Shown: one piece after another, positions 30,094-38,954 of the stretch | Numbering within the stretch: the stretch's first letter is position 1 | How the letters are laid out: each line of letters opens with the position of its first letter | The notes under the pieces: model-generated | What the model saw: the letters and a program-made list of their open reading frames with translations, nothing else | Database searches by the model: none | Told to the model about the DNA's origin: nothing | Origin: Shewanella oncorhynchi | GTDB taxonomy: Bacteria > Pseudomonadota > Gammaproteobacteria > Enterobacterales > Shewanellaceae | Length of the DNA stretch: 64,000 nt | Assembly: GCF_012584455.1 (NCBI RefSeq) | Contig: NZ_JABAEB010000004.1 | Coordinates: forward strand, 246,045 to 310,044 | Reading direction: 5' to 3' | Made by a program: the position numbers and the translations under genes

Positions 30094-31219
30094 TACTGTT
30101 TGAGAATTCACTTATTATTTTACAAATATAATCTACTTGTTCATCGGTTAATTCATAATACAGTGGCAATCTGACTAATGTATCTGTAAAAAAATCCGAA
30201 TTAGGTAAAGCATATCCAATGTACTTTGATTGATAATATTCACTTGTATGTAGTGATAGATAGTGAAACACAGCATGCACACCGTTCTCTTTCAGGTGTT
30301 GAATCAAAGCGGTACGTTGTTCCAGGTTTTTACATACCAGATAAAACATATGAGCATTATTAGTGGAATATTCTGCTAATTTGGGTAATTGGATATCTTT
30401 GTTGGCTAATTCAACATTCAACATTTCATAATAACGTTGCCAAATAGCTTTGCGTCTAGCTTGAATGGTATCAATATTCTCAAGCTGAGCATAAAGATAA
30501 GCAGCAATAATATCTGACGGTAAAAAGGATGAGCCAATATCTACCCAACCATATTTAGCCACTTCACCGCGAAAAAATGAAGATCGATTAGTGCCTTTTT
30601 CACGGATAATTTCAGCACGATGAATATATTGCTCATCATTGATAACTAGTAAACCACCTTCACCTGCAATAATATTTTTAGTTTCATGAAAGGAGAAAGT
30701 CCCAAACGTGCCGATACTACCAAGCGGTTTACCCTTGTAATAGCTGTCAATAGCTTGGGCTGCATCTTCTACCACAGGGATGTTATGTTGCTTGGAAATC
30801 GCCATGATGGCATCCATATCACATGCAAGGCCTGCATAATGCACCACTACGATTGCTTTGGTATTTTTGGTAATGAGTTGCGCGATTTGCTCTGGATCAA
30901 TATTGGGGTTATCTTTGTAACTATCGGCAAAAATAATCTTAGCACCACGTAAAGCGAAAGCATTAACAGTAGAAACAAAAGTATAGGAAGGTGCAATTAC
31001 CTCATCACCTGGTTGAATATCAAGCAGAAGCGCGGCCATTTCCAATGCATCAGTACATGAAGTTGTCATTAGCACTTTTTTAAAACCATAGCGTTGTTCA
31101 AAAAACTCATGACATTTTTTGGTAAATAAACCGTCACCAGAGATTTTTCCTGACGCAACAGCTTGGGCTATATAAACTAATTCCTTTCCATGGAGATATG
31201 GCTTATTAAAGTTAATCAT
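30086..31219 (-). CDS. wecE: dTDP-4-amino-4,6-dideoxygalactose transaminase (WecE/RffA)
   Basis: 377 residues, PLP-dependent DegT/DnrJ/EryC1/StrS family. It matches E. coli WecE almost throughout: TTSCTDALEMAALLLDIQPG, DEVIAPSYTFVSTVNAFALR, VVEDAAQAIDSYYKG, FSFHETKNIIAGEGG (with the Schiff-base Lys), and REKGTNRSSFFRGEV. It transaminates dTDP-4-keto-6-deoxyglucose, made by RmlA/RmlB from the same operon, to dTDP-Fuc4N. A Qui4N-forming (VioA-type) specificity is possible but less similar. Overlaps the next gene by 8 bases. Confidence 0.95.
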   Translation of the reverse strand: MINFNKPYLHGKELVYIAQAVASGKISGDGLFTKKCHEFFEQRYGFKKVLMTTSCTDALEMAALLLDIQPGDEVIAPSYTFVSTVNAFALRGAKIIFADSYKDNPNIDPEQIAQLITKNTKAIVVVHYAGLACDMDAIMAISKQHNIPVVEDAAQAIDSYYKGKPLGSIGTFGTFSFHETKNIIAGEGGLLVINDEQYIHRAEIIREKGTNRSSFFRGEVAKYGWVDIGSSFLPSDIIAAYLYAQLENIDTIQARRKAIWQRYYEMLNVELANKDIQLPKLAEYSTNNAHMFYLVCKNLEQRTALIQHLKENGVHAVFHYLSLHTSEYYQSKYIGYALPNSDFFTDTLVRLPLYYELTDEQVDYICKIISEFSNSNE

Positions 31220-31228
31220 ATATAATTC

Positions 31229-31744
31229 TTATTGGTTGAGTGTTTTATAAAATCGGTTGTATTGGTTATAAAATGCATTTTCAGTTAAAAAACCTTTAAC
31301 TATAGATTCATTAACATCTATTGAAAAACCTAGCATTTTATTAAATCTAATAGCTCGCTTATTATCTAGAAGAATTTCAGATTTTGCTGAACGTATGAGT
31401 TTATTTTTAAAAGCCCAGTCATACATAAGAAAAACAGCCTTCGAAGCGAGCATACCATTCAGAAATTCTGCTGCGCATAAAAAAACGCCACCTTCACCCA
31501 CACCATCTTCATCTATGTTTTTTATGTTACAACAACCAACTAACACTCCATTACTTTCAATAATAAAATAGTGATTTTTTTCTTTATCAAGAGTTTTAAA
31601 CCATTCTTGCTGACTTTCGGGTGTAATTGTAACTCTTTGCTGCATGAATGCTTGAACAAAATCACTATTCCGCCAATCCCTTAAAATATCTAAATGATCA
31701 TGGGACAAAACGTGCAATTTAATACCAAAACCTTGTATCAACAT
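31229..31744 (-). CDS. GNAT-family N-acyltransferase (candidate Fuc4N acylase)
   Basis: About 171 residues of the GNAT fold, of the RimI/PseH-like type ('DHLDILRDWRNSDFVQAFMQ', 'SNGVLVGCCNIKNID', 'NKRAIRFNKMLGF'). It lies between the ketosynthase cassette and wecE, the place taken by wecD (acetyl-CoA: dTDP-Fuc4N acetyltransferase) in ECA clusters, though it is not clearly WecD itself. Given its neighbours I infer that it acylates the 4-amino group, possibly from an ACP thioester in place of acetyl-CoA. Start: ATG 31744 (a GTG three codons earlier is also possible). Confidence 0.82.
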   Translation of the reverse strand: MLIQGFGIKLHVLSHDHLDILRDWRNSDFVQAFMQQRVTITPESQQEWFKTLDKEKNHYFIIESNGVLVGCCNIKNIDEDGVGEGGVFLCAAEFLNGMLASKAVFLMYDWAFKNKLIRSAKSEILLDNKRAIRFNKMLGFSIDVNESIVKGFLTENAFYNQYNRFYKTLNQ

Positions 31745-31756
31745 AAATACCACGCA

Positions 31757-32773
31757 TTAACACCATTCAACAATACAACCAGCCCAAGAATATCCCACCC
31801 CAAATCCACAGATAAGTAACCTATCATTCGGCTTCAGTTTATTTTCATCGAGCGCTCTTTCAATTCCTAATGGAATAGTTGACGAAACAGTGTTTCCATA
31901 TTCTTCATAGGAAACTAAAAACTGCTCATCAGTAAAGCCTGTCTTGAGACGTAATTTATCAAGCATAAACTTATTCGCTTGATGAAAAACAACTCGTTCT
32001 ATTTGTGATTGGACTAAGTCAGCAGCTCGTAGAATATCCTGTATTGCTTTAGGCACAGTTTTCAGAGTGAATGTGAGGATCTCTGCACCATTCATATATA
32101 AATTACATGGTGCACGTTTATTTCCACTTGAATCTTCAACTTCCGTGAATGATGCATTACATATTGGATCTCTTGACCCGCCATGCGGGACGATAAGATT
32201 AGCGGCGCCCTTTCCATCAGTACCGAATTTTACACTGTGAATAAAATTGCTAGTTCCCAATTTACCTTGCACCAAAGTTGCGGTAGCAGCATCACCAAAT
32301 AATGTTCTAACACTCTTATCATTTGCATTGATATAGCGAGAATATAGCTCTGAGGTTATCAATAAGACATTACTGGCTTGATGCGATTCGATTAAAGCCT
32401 TGGCCATGCTTAAACCATACACATAACCAGAGCAGCCTAAATTAAAATCCAATGCACCAGCCGTGGTAGGTATTCCAAGCTCATGTTGCACAATACAAGC
32501 CGTCGTAGGTAACACATAATCTGGGCTTTGCGTACATAACAGCACATAATCAATCTGTGATGCTTCAACATTATATTTCGTTAACAGACTGTTAGCTGCA
32601 TTTATTGCCATACTAGAGCAGCTTTCATTTTTTGACGCGATATACCGAGTGCGTATGCCAGTTTTTTCATATATTTTTTCGACACTCCATTCTGGATACT
32701 CCTCCGCCAACTGTTCATTACTGAGACAGTTTTTTGGCAAATAAGATGCTACCCCAGAAATAAATGCTCTCAT
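31757..32773 (-). CDS. KAS III-like ketoacyl-ACP synthase (first of two)
   Basis: 338 residues, FabH-like thiolase fold. The Cys-His-Asn triad is intact: FNLGCSGYVYGL, VVFHQANKFM, EEYGNTVSST; the final GFGVGYSWAG matches FabH GFGGGFTWG. FabH condenses an acyl-CoA, usually acetyl-CoA, with malonyl-ACP to give a 3-ketoacyl-ACP. ATG 32773 has AAGG 6 bases ahead; the longer frame runs into the SDR gene. It shares general layout with the second KAS III two genes upstream but is diverged. Part of a cassette with the ACP and SDR, inside the sugar operon. Confidence 0.9.
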   Translation of the reverse strand: MRAFISGVASYLPKNCLSNEQLAEEYPEWSVEKIYEKTGIRTRYIASKNESCSSMAINAANSLLTKYNVEASQIDYVLLCTQSPDYVLPTTACIVQHELGIPTTAGALDFNLGCSGYVYGLSMAKALIESHQASNVLLITSELYSRYINANDKSVRTLFGDAATATLVQGKLGTSNFIHSVKFGTDGKGAANLIVPHGGSRDPICNASFTEVEDSSGNKRAPCNLYMNGAEILTFTLKTVPKAIQDILRAADLVQSQIERVVFHQANKFMLDKLRLKTGFTDEQFLVSYEEYGNTVSSTIPLGIERALDENKLKPNDRLLICGFGVGYSWAGCIVEWC

Positions 32774-32783
32774 ACTTAGCCTT

Positions 32784-33542
32784 TTACTGGGCACTGTAAC
32801 CTCCATCCACAAATAAAGTTGTGCCCGTTATCCATCTTGATAAGTCACTGCTCAGAAAACTGGCAGCGTAAGCAACATCTTCGGGTTTACCAAGTCCTAA
32901 TGGGTGTTTATTAACTATTTTAGCCAACTGGCTGTCTGTTAGTTGCTTAGAAAAATCCATCATCATTTCCGTTTCAACCAAGCCAGGTGCGAGACAATTT
33001 ACTCTTATATTTAATTTCGCCAATTCCATAGCTAACGATTTTGACATTCCCTCAAGCGCAGCCTTACTTGCTGCATAAGTTGTATTTGCAGGCTCACCAC
33101 AAGTTGCGGCAACTGAACTTAAAAAAATGACACTTGAACTTATTGCGTTAAATTTTCCACGCCTTCTAAAGTTTTTCACAAGGAACTGTGCACTTTTAAC
33201 GTTTATATTAAAACATTCATCAAAATCCTTTTCTTTTAATGCTTGGAGAGGTAATGTTTTCATAATACCAGCGCAATGAACTAGTCCATCCAATGGTCCT
33301 GCAACACTAACGACCTGGTCCATAAAATTTTTAATATCATTTTCAGTACATAAGTCTGCAATAATTGCGTAATGACTATCACCTGTTAGTGAATCTAATG
33401 TCTGACTCAGTCTGACTTGATTTCTTCCAGAAATAACTAATTTTGCACCCTGAGTACTAAAATATTTAGCTATTTCTCGACCAATACCAGAGGAAGCACC
33501 TGTTATTAAAATAGTTTTATCACTAAGCATATTATTTATCAT
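32784..33542 (-). CDS. SDR-family 3-ketoacyl-ACP reductase-like (FabG-like)
   Basis: 252 residues, classical short-chain dehydrogenase: cofactor loop TGASSGIGREIAKYF, catalytic Ser in SSVAATCGEP, and YAASKAALEGMSKSLAMELA with the Tyr-Lys pair. C-terminal GGYSAQ resembles FabG 'GG.y'. Between two KAS III genes and with an ACP upstream, it is most simply a ketoreductase giving a 3-hydroxyacyl-ACP. A role on a sugar substrate cannot be excluded. Start ATG 33542 has GAGG 9 bases ahead; ATG 33530 is also in frame. It overlaps the second KAS III by 11 bases, implying coupled translation. Confidence 0.88.
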   Translation of the reverse strand: MINNMLSDKTILITGASSGIGREIAKYFSTQGAKLVISGRNQVRLSQTLDSLTGDSHYAIIADLCTENDIKNFMDQVVSVAGPLDGLVHCAGIMKTLPLQALKEKDFDECFNINVKSAQFLVKNFRRRGKFNAISSSVIFLSSVAATCGEPANTTYAASKAALEGMSKSLAMELAKLNIRVNCLAPGLVETEMMMDFSKQLTDSQLAKIVNKHPLGLGKPEDVAYAASFLSSDLSRWITGTTLFVDGGYSAQ

Positions 33543-34539
33543 TAGCTAACACCTCGACTGGTAATAATAATGTATTACTTAAGTCACACATAACTGCTCC
33601 CCAAGAAAGACCAACACCAAAACCAACCAATAATGTTTTCTTATATCTAGCTTGTTTTCTGGCACAGAGTGTCACTGGAATAGATGCACAACTTGTATTA
33701 CCATATTCATTGATACTTATTGCAACCTGCTCAGGTTTAAAATTAGATTTTTTTAATAAATGTTTTATCATAAAATGATTAGCCTGATGATAAATACAGA
33801 CATCAATATCGTCGGAATCGATTTTTAAATCATGCAGGAAATTATTAATTAAAGCAGGCACAGTCTTTAAAGTAAATGTAAATACCTCTCCTCCATTCAT
33901 TTCAAGATAGGCATTATTAGCGCCACGAGTTGCATCACTACTAATTTGCTCACGGGCAACTATACTTTGCCAACCTGCGCCATCACTGCCTAACTCAAAA
34001 TTAATTATACTATCAGCTTCATATTCTAACGCCGTTGCACTGCCTGCATCTCCAAACAATAATTCTGTACTTCTATCACCTGGTTTTATAATTTTACTGA
34101 TAGTATCGCCAGCCAAGAGTAATATTTTTTTTATACCAGCATTCACTAGACTAGCAGCGACTTGTAGTCCATAAACATAACCAGAACAACCAAGATTAAT
34201 ATCAAATGCTAAGGCCGTTGACGGTAACCCAAGTTTACTTTGCAATATACAAGCTGTAGCAGGTAATTGATAATCTGGTGTCTGTGATACAAATATTAAT
34301 GCTCCAATCTCTTGCACATCCCAATTTAATTCTTCTATTAACCGCTTTGCTGAATGCAGGCAAAGATCCGATGCAGTTGTTTGAGCATCAACAATATAGC
34401 GCGTTTCCACACCAATACTTGCAATAAGCTTGAGGGTTTCTTTATCGCCGTACACCTGAGAAAAATCAATATTATTGACTTTTCTATTTGGCACGGTACA
34501 TGATATCCCTTTAATCGAAATATTTTTTATAGCGAGCAT
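33532..34539 (-). CDS. KAS III-like ketoacyl-ACP synthase (second of two)
   Basis: 335 residues, FabH-like. Catalytic Cys in FDINLGCSGYVYGL, His in YHQANHFMIKHL, Asn in NEYGNTSCASIP; C-terminal GFGVGLSWGAVM. All triad residues are present, so the copy looks active. It follows the ACP gene by 20 bases and overlaps the SDR. Two complete KAS III genes around one reductase are unusual: they may be a heteromeric enzyme, use different primers, or act in successive steps. Which acyl primer each takes cannot be read. Confidence 0.9.
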   Translation of the reverse strand: MLAIKNISIKGISCTVPNRKVNNIDFSQVYGDKETLKLIASIGVETRYIVDAQTTASDLCLHSAKRLIEELNWDVQEIGALIFVSQTPDYQLPATACILQSKLGLPSTALAFDINLGCSGYVYGLQVAASLVNAGIKKILLLAGDTISKIIKPGDRSTELLFGDAGSATALEYEADSIINFELGSDGAGWQSIVAREQISSDATRGANNAYLEMNGGEVFTFTLKTVPALINNFLHDLKIDSDDIDVCIYHQANHFMIKHLLKKSNFKPEQVAISINEYGNTSCASIPVTLCARKQARYKKTLLVGFGVGLSWGAVMCDLSNTLLLPVEVLANDK

Positions 34540-34559
34540 CAGAAACCCTCAACAATCTA

Positions 34560-34778
34560 TTATTTGACCAAACTAATCAAGTCAGCAACTGTTTTAACAG
34601 AGCTTAATTCAGCAGGAGATATAATCTGGTCAAAATTAGAGTCAATCTCTGAAATAAATGTCACAACAGCTAACGAATCCCATACAGTTTCATCAAGCTC
34701 TGTTTCTATGGTAAGTTCTGCAGCATCCGTTTCTAGGATATCTGCGATAATCTCGATTATTTTTTGTACGTTACTCAT
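34560..34778 (-). CDS. Acyl carrier protein dedicated to the sugar cluster
   Basis: 72 residues from ATG 34778, chosen because GGAG lies 6 bases upstream. The fold and the phosphopantetheine site are clear: the Ser of ETVWDSLAVVTFI, with an N-terminal helix 'VQKIIEIIADILETD' and C-terminal 'ISPAELSSVKTVADLISLV'. It is not the housekeeping AcpP (no DSLDTVEL). It begins 31 bases after rfbA and leads the KAS III/SDR/KAS III cassette, so it probably carries the short acyl chain that ends up on the amino sugar. Confidence 0.9.
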   Translation of the reverse strand: MSNVQKIIEIIADILETDAAELTIETELDETVWDSLAVVTFISEIDSNFDQIISPAELSSVKTVADLISLVK

Positions 34779-34809
34779 TTTATTCTCCATTGATATATAA
34801 ACATAGTAC

Positions 34810-35685
34810 TTAAGACAAATTAGATTTAACAAGTGTTGTTAAATAATGTCCATAGCTATTTTTTTCCATTTGTTTCGCAGATTTTATCACTTCTTCATCC
34901 GCCAACCAGCAATTTCGCCAAGCTATCTCTTCCAAACAAGCAATTTTATAACCTTGCCTCTTTTCAATAGTTTCAACAAATGAAGCGGCCTCTAATAGGC
35001 TTTCATAAGTGCCTGTATCTAACCAAGCAAAACCACGTCCTAAAAGCTCTACGTTTAATTCGCCCATATCCAGATAAGCTTGATTAATACTAGTAATTTC
35101 TAATTCACCACGCGATGATGGCTTAACATTCCTTGCAATATTCACAACTCGATTATCGTAAAAATATAAGCCTGTCACTGCAAAATTAGATTTGGGTTTT
35201 ATGGGTTTTTCTTCAATACTGATGGCCTTTTGATTTTGATCGAATTCAACCACACCAAAACGCTCAGGATCTTTCACTTGATAGCCAAATACTGTTGCTC
35301 CCGTTGGTCTAGCAGTAGCTTTTTTAAGTATGGGTGAAAAACCTTGTCCCCAAAAAATATTATCCCCAAGGGCTAAACATACACTATCGCTGCCAATAAA
35401 CTCTTCACCAATAATAAATGCTTGCGCTAAACCATCAGGGCTTTGCTGTACGGCATATTGCAGATTTATGCCAAAGTCACTGCCATCGCCAAGTAGACGT
35501 TGAAATGAAGATTGGTCCTCAGGCGTGGTGATAATTAAAATATCCCGTATCCCTGCCAGCATTAGTACAGAAATAGGATAATAAATCATGGGTTTATCGT
35601 ATACAGGTAATAACTGTTTCGAAACCCCTTTAGTAATCGGGTACAAACGAGTACCAGAACCGCCAGCGAGAATAATTCCTTTCAT
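34810..35685 (-). CDS. rfbA: Glucose-1-phosphate thymidylyltransferase
   Basis: 291 residues, intact Rml[69 protein letters not shown], and [18 protein letters not shown]. Forms dTDP-glucose from dTTP and glucose-1-phosphate. With RfbB it supplies dTDP-4-keto-6-deoxyglucose for the WecE step. The window has no rfbD, so in this operon the pathway leads to the amino sugar and not to rhamnose. Confidence 0.97.
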   Translation of the reverse strand: MKGIILAGGSGTRLYPITKGVSKQLLPVYDKPMIYYPISVLMLAGIRDILIITTPEDQSSFQRLLGDGSDFGINLQYAVQQSPDGLAQAFIIGEEFIGSDSVCLALGDNIFWGQGFSPILKKATARPTGATVFGYQVKDPERFGVVEFDQNQKAISIEEKPIKPKSNFAVTGLYFYDNRVVNIARNVKPSSRGELEITSINQAYLDMGELNVELLGRGFAWLDTGTYESLLEAASFVETIEKRQGYKIACLEEIAWRNCWLADEEVIKSAKQMEKNSYGHYLTTLVKSNLS

Positions 35686-35761
35686 AGTAAAATCAGTTCC
35701 TAGATAAATAGATCCTAGGTTTAAAGAAAAACTAGGACATAAAACAAAATAATAAAAGAGA

Positions 35762-36856
35762 TTAAATGCCTAAACGCTCCCGCTGATAGCTACCATCTTG
35801 GACATGCTGACACCACTCTTGATTCGCTAAATACCATTCAATGGTTTTACGAAGGCCGGTTTCGAAGGTCTCTTCTGGTTGCCAGTTAAGCTCATTACTC
35901 ATTTTCGTAGCATCTATGGCATAGCGTCGATCATGGCCTGGTCTGTCTGTGACATAAGTTATTTGCTCAGCGTAAGGAGTATCTTTAGGCATTAAAACAT
36001 CTAAAATACTGCAGATGGCCTGTACCACTTCAAAATTCTGCTTTTCGTTATGACCGCCAATATTATAGGTTTCACCGACTTTGCCACTTGTAACTACTTT
36101 ATAAAGTGCACGAGCATGGTCTTCTACATATAGCCAATCACGGATCTGATCACCTTTGCCATAAATAGGTAATGGCTTTCCTTCTAGTGCATTAAGGATC
36201 ACTAGCGGGATCAGCTTTTCAGGGAAGTGATAAGGACCATAGTTGTTGGAGCAATTAGTCACTATGGTAGGTAAGCCATAGGTACGTAACCATGCACGAA
36301 CTAAGTGATCGCTTGATGCTTTAGAAGCTGAATACGGACTGCTAGGAGCATAAGGTGTTGTTTCAATGAATAATGGTAACTCTTTATTCGCTGAAGGCTT
36401 CGTACCATCTTCTATATCTATATCATCAGGATGCGGTAAATCGCCATAAACCTCATCAGTGGAAATATGATGGAAGCGAAAGGCATTTTTTGCTTGGTCA
36501 GATAAACTACTCCAATAAGCACGTGTAGCTTCAAGCAGAGTATAAGTACCAACGATGTTGGTTTGAATAAAATCTGATGGACCTGTAATTGAACGGTCTA
36601 CATGAGACTCTGCCGCTAAATGCATAACTACATCAGGTTGATGCTGTGCAAATACTCTATCTAGTTCTGCTCTGTCACAAATATCAACTTGCTCGAACGC
36701 GTATCTTTCATTTTTATCTACGCTTACAAGTGACTCAAGATTGCCTGCATACGTCAGTTTATCTACGTTAATCACATAATCTTGGGTGTTGCCAATAATA
36801 TGGCGAACTACTGCAGAGCCAATAAAACCTGCACCACCAGTAACTAAAATATTCAT
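35762..36856 (-). CDS. rfbB: dTDP-glucose 4,6-dehydratase
   Basis: 364 residues, intact RmlB: NAD loop [47 protein letters not shown] (catalytic Asp-Glu), and the Tyr-Lys pair [15 protein letters not shown]. It produces dTDP-4-keto-6-deoxyglucose. Next gene upstream in transcription is the initiating transferase (37 bases). A separate remnant of another rfbB copy is found at 20254-20412. Confidence 0.97.
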   Translation of the reverse strand: MNILVTGGAGFIGSAVVRHIIGNTQDYVINVDKLTYAGNLESLVSVDKNERYAFEQVDICDRAELDRVFAQHQPDVVMHLAAESHVDRSITGPSDFIQTNIVGTYTLLEATRAYWSSLSDQAKNAFRFHHISTDEVYGDLPHPDDIDIEDGTKPSANKELPLFIETTPYAPSSPYSASKASSDHLVRAWLRTYGLPTIVTNCSNNYGPYHFPEKLIPLVILNALEGKPLPIYGKGDQIRDWLYVEDHARALYKVVTSGKVGETYNIGGHNEKQNFEVVQAICSILDVLMPKDTPYAEQITYVTDRPGHDRRYAIDATKMSNELNWQPEETFETGLRKTIEWYLANQEWCQHVQDGSYQRERLGI

Positions 36857-36893
36857 TAAATCTGACCTACATAATTATAAATAAGAGCTAGAG

Positions 36894-37883
36894 CTATCTA
36901 CCCATACCAAATAACACAACTTTCACCGTTTTTAGTAAAATTTTAATATCCAACAGTGAGCTATGATGCTTAATATAATAAATATCATATTTATGTTTCC
37001 AAACAGCATCCTCAACTGATGCACCATAAGGATAACTGACTTGTGCTAGACCTGTAACTCCTGGCTTAACCGCATGGCGAAAACGATAATAAGGTATTTC
37101 CTTTTCAAGCTCATCAATAAATACTTCCCGCTCTGGTCTTGGCCCTACTATTGACATTTCCCCTCTAAGAATATTGATTATCTGAGGTAATTCATCGATA
37201 CGGGTTTTGCGAATAAAATTACCTACTTTAGTTACTCGAACATCATTTTGCATTGCCCATTGTGCTCCAGCTTTTTCAGCATCACTGCGCATAGAGCGGA
37301 ATTTTATCACCTCAAACTCATCATTATATTGCCCAGTACGCCGTTGCTTATAAAACACAGGCCCTGGACTTTCTAATTTAATTGCTAAAGCAGTAATCAA
37401 GCCAATAGGTATAGCGATGGAGCAGAGCAAAAAGGCTGCAAATAAGTCTATTACACGTTTAGCTAATTGAGTACGTTTAGTCGATAGAATTGAAAAAGCT
37501 TTTTGATGCAAAAAATAACCACTATGGAGTAAACGTACTTCAGTATAACCTAATCGTTCATCCAGATAACTGACCAAAGGTTCTACCCATGCGCCAAGTT
37601 CAGTCGCTTTAACTAAAAACTGTCTTTGTTCATTCGTTAAACTGGAGCTCTCAAAATGACAAATAACTTTGCAGCTTAAATCAGTAATGGTGTAATCATT
37701 AACGACCATATCGAAAGAATAATCATCAATAATCTCTCCAATTTCAAACTCTCTATCTTTAGGACAATAGACATAAATAAGTTGCTGAGTTAGTACCTGC
37801 TGCTTTGATTTGAATCGCTTAGTAACTATTTTAATAGTTTGAAACTCTTCAGTATCAGCTGTTTCATTAATTCGTAAGTTCAT
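36894..37883 (-). CDS. Initiating phosphoglycosyl transferase (WcaJ/WbaP catalytic domain)
   Basis: 329 residues. The C-terminal ~190 residues are a monotopic polyprenyl-phosphate phosphoglycosyl transferase: KRVIDLFAAFLLCSIAIPIG (re-entrant helix), KLESPGPVFYKQRRTGQ, EVIKFRSMR, RIDELPQIINILRGEMSIVG, PRPEREVFIDELEKEIPYYR and KPGVTGLAQV with the Asp-Glu dyad. The first ~140 residues form a soluble domain (SFDMVVNDYTITDL) resembling the Rossmann-like part of WbaP, but the four N-terminal membrane helices of WbaP/WcaJ are missing. It starts the repeat unit on undecaprenyl phosphate; the sugar (Glc, Gal or other) is not clear. Confidence 0.92.
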   Translation of the reverse strand: MNLRINETADTEEFQTIKIVTKRFKSKQQVLTQQLIYVYCPKDREFEIGEIIDDYSFDMVVNDYTITDLSCKVICHFESSSLTNEQRQFLVKATELGAWVEPLVSYLDERLGYTEVRLLHSGYFLHQKAFSILSTKRTQLAKRVIDLFAAFLLCSIAIPIGLITALAIKLESPGPVFYKQRRTGQYNDEFEVIKFRSMRSDAEKAGAQWAMQNDVRVTKVGNFIRKTRIDELPQIINILRGEMSIVGPRPEREVFIDELEKEIPYYRFRHAVKPGVTGLAQVSYPYGASVEDAVWKHKYDIYYIKHHSSLLDIKILLKTVKVVLFGMGR

Positions 37884-37966
37884 ACAAAAACCAAAATTAT
37901 TAATGACAAGGGAGTATCCAAGATAAACAACTTAACCTTTAACACTAAAGGTAAATTGTTCCACTA

Positions 37967-38932
37967 TTATACTTGTTGTTTACGAAAAAAATGCCTAATC
38001 AGCACTAACATCACGCCTAAAATACCACCCAGCATAGTGCCTAATACACAAATTAATGCACGTTTTGGTTTTGCTTTTTCTTCAGGCACTAATGCTGGGT
38101 CTATGGTTTTAAAGACATATTCATCCCGTACTTCAGCGAACATAATGGTTTTAGCTTGTTCTTCCACCAACTTGTAAAGAATCGCTTTAATATCAGCAAC
38201 ATTAGTTAGGGCAATTTGCCTATTTAAAAACTCACTGCTACGATTAGCCTCGGCAACATCACGCTCTTTCATAACCTTATTGATATCTTCGACTAACCAA
38301 GTAACCCATTGTTTTGCGACGCTTGGAGATACATGATCTATGGATAGCGTCACCATTCCAGTTTCTTTATCCGTATTAATAGCTAATATTTTGCTGAAAA
38401 CTTTATAGGCTTCTTGCATTGAAGGTTCAGGTTTAAGTGGAGGGTCAACTTTGCGAACCCAATGATTTGATTTAACATCATAAATATCCGCATCGTATAC
38501 GATTATATCTAAATCTCGATCCCACTTTCTTGCAGCCATTAAATCAGCAAGAATATTATGTTTTTGAATGAAATCACTGGTAAATTGACGGGATTTTAAT
38601 ACTTCAATTGAAAGCTGAGTTTTATCTGTACCGCCTTTGCTGCCTAAATTCACTCCAGCTAAGCTGGCTAAACCGCCAAATTGAGAGGCTAATGCACTTA
38701 ACCCACCACCTTGCTCTTCTGCTGCTGGGGCCAGTAATGCTTCAGATTTATAGACATTGGGTTGCATTATCGCAAACACCACAGAACCAATGGCGAATAC
38801 AGCCGTAATGACAATAATTAACCATTTACCATGCCATATAACCGAAAAAAGCTCGCGAAGATCGATTTCGTCGTCTTGCACAGCCGGCGGAAACTTTGCA
38901 TCTTGTATATATTTGTTTATTTCATTAGACAT
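37967..38932 (-). CDS. wzz: Wzz-type chain-length determinant
   Basis: 321 residues with the PCP layout: transmembrane helices at ~31-55 and ~290-313, a periplasmic coiled-coil part between them, and 'LRELFSVIWHGKWLIIVIT' at the start of the first helix. The ending CVLGTMLGGILGVMLVLI then HFFRKQQV matches Wzz/FepE, with a short cytosolic tail. There is no Walker kinase domain, so it is a PCP1-type protein and not Wzc. It sets polymer length together with Wzy. Confidence 0.93.
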   Translation of the reverse strand: MSNEINKYIQDAKFPPAVQDDEIDLRELFSVIWHGKWLIIVITAVFAIGSVVFAIMQPNVYKSEALLAPAAEEQGGGLSALASQFGGLASLAGVNLGSKGGTDKTQLSIEVLKSRQFTSDFIQKHNILADLMAARKWDRDLDIIVYDADIYDVKSNHWVRKVDPPLKPEPSMQEAYKVFSKILAINTDKETGMVTLSIDHVSPSVAKQWVTWLVEDINKVMKERDVAEANRSSEFLNRQIALTNVADIKAILYKLVEEQAKTIMFAEVRDEYVFKTIDPALVPEEKAKPKRALICVLGTMLGGILGVMLVLIRHFFRKQQV

Positions 38933-38954
38933 TTAAAACTTATCTCGTTATGTA

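Noticed and set aside
32784..33542. SDR as a sugar-nucleotide reductase
   Set aside because: Possible, but flanking KAS III genes and the ACP make a ketoacyl-ACP reductase the simpler reading; kept only as an alternative.
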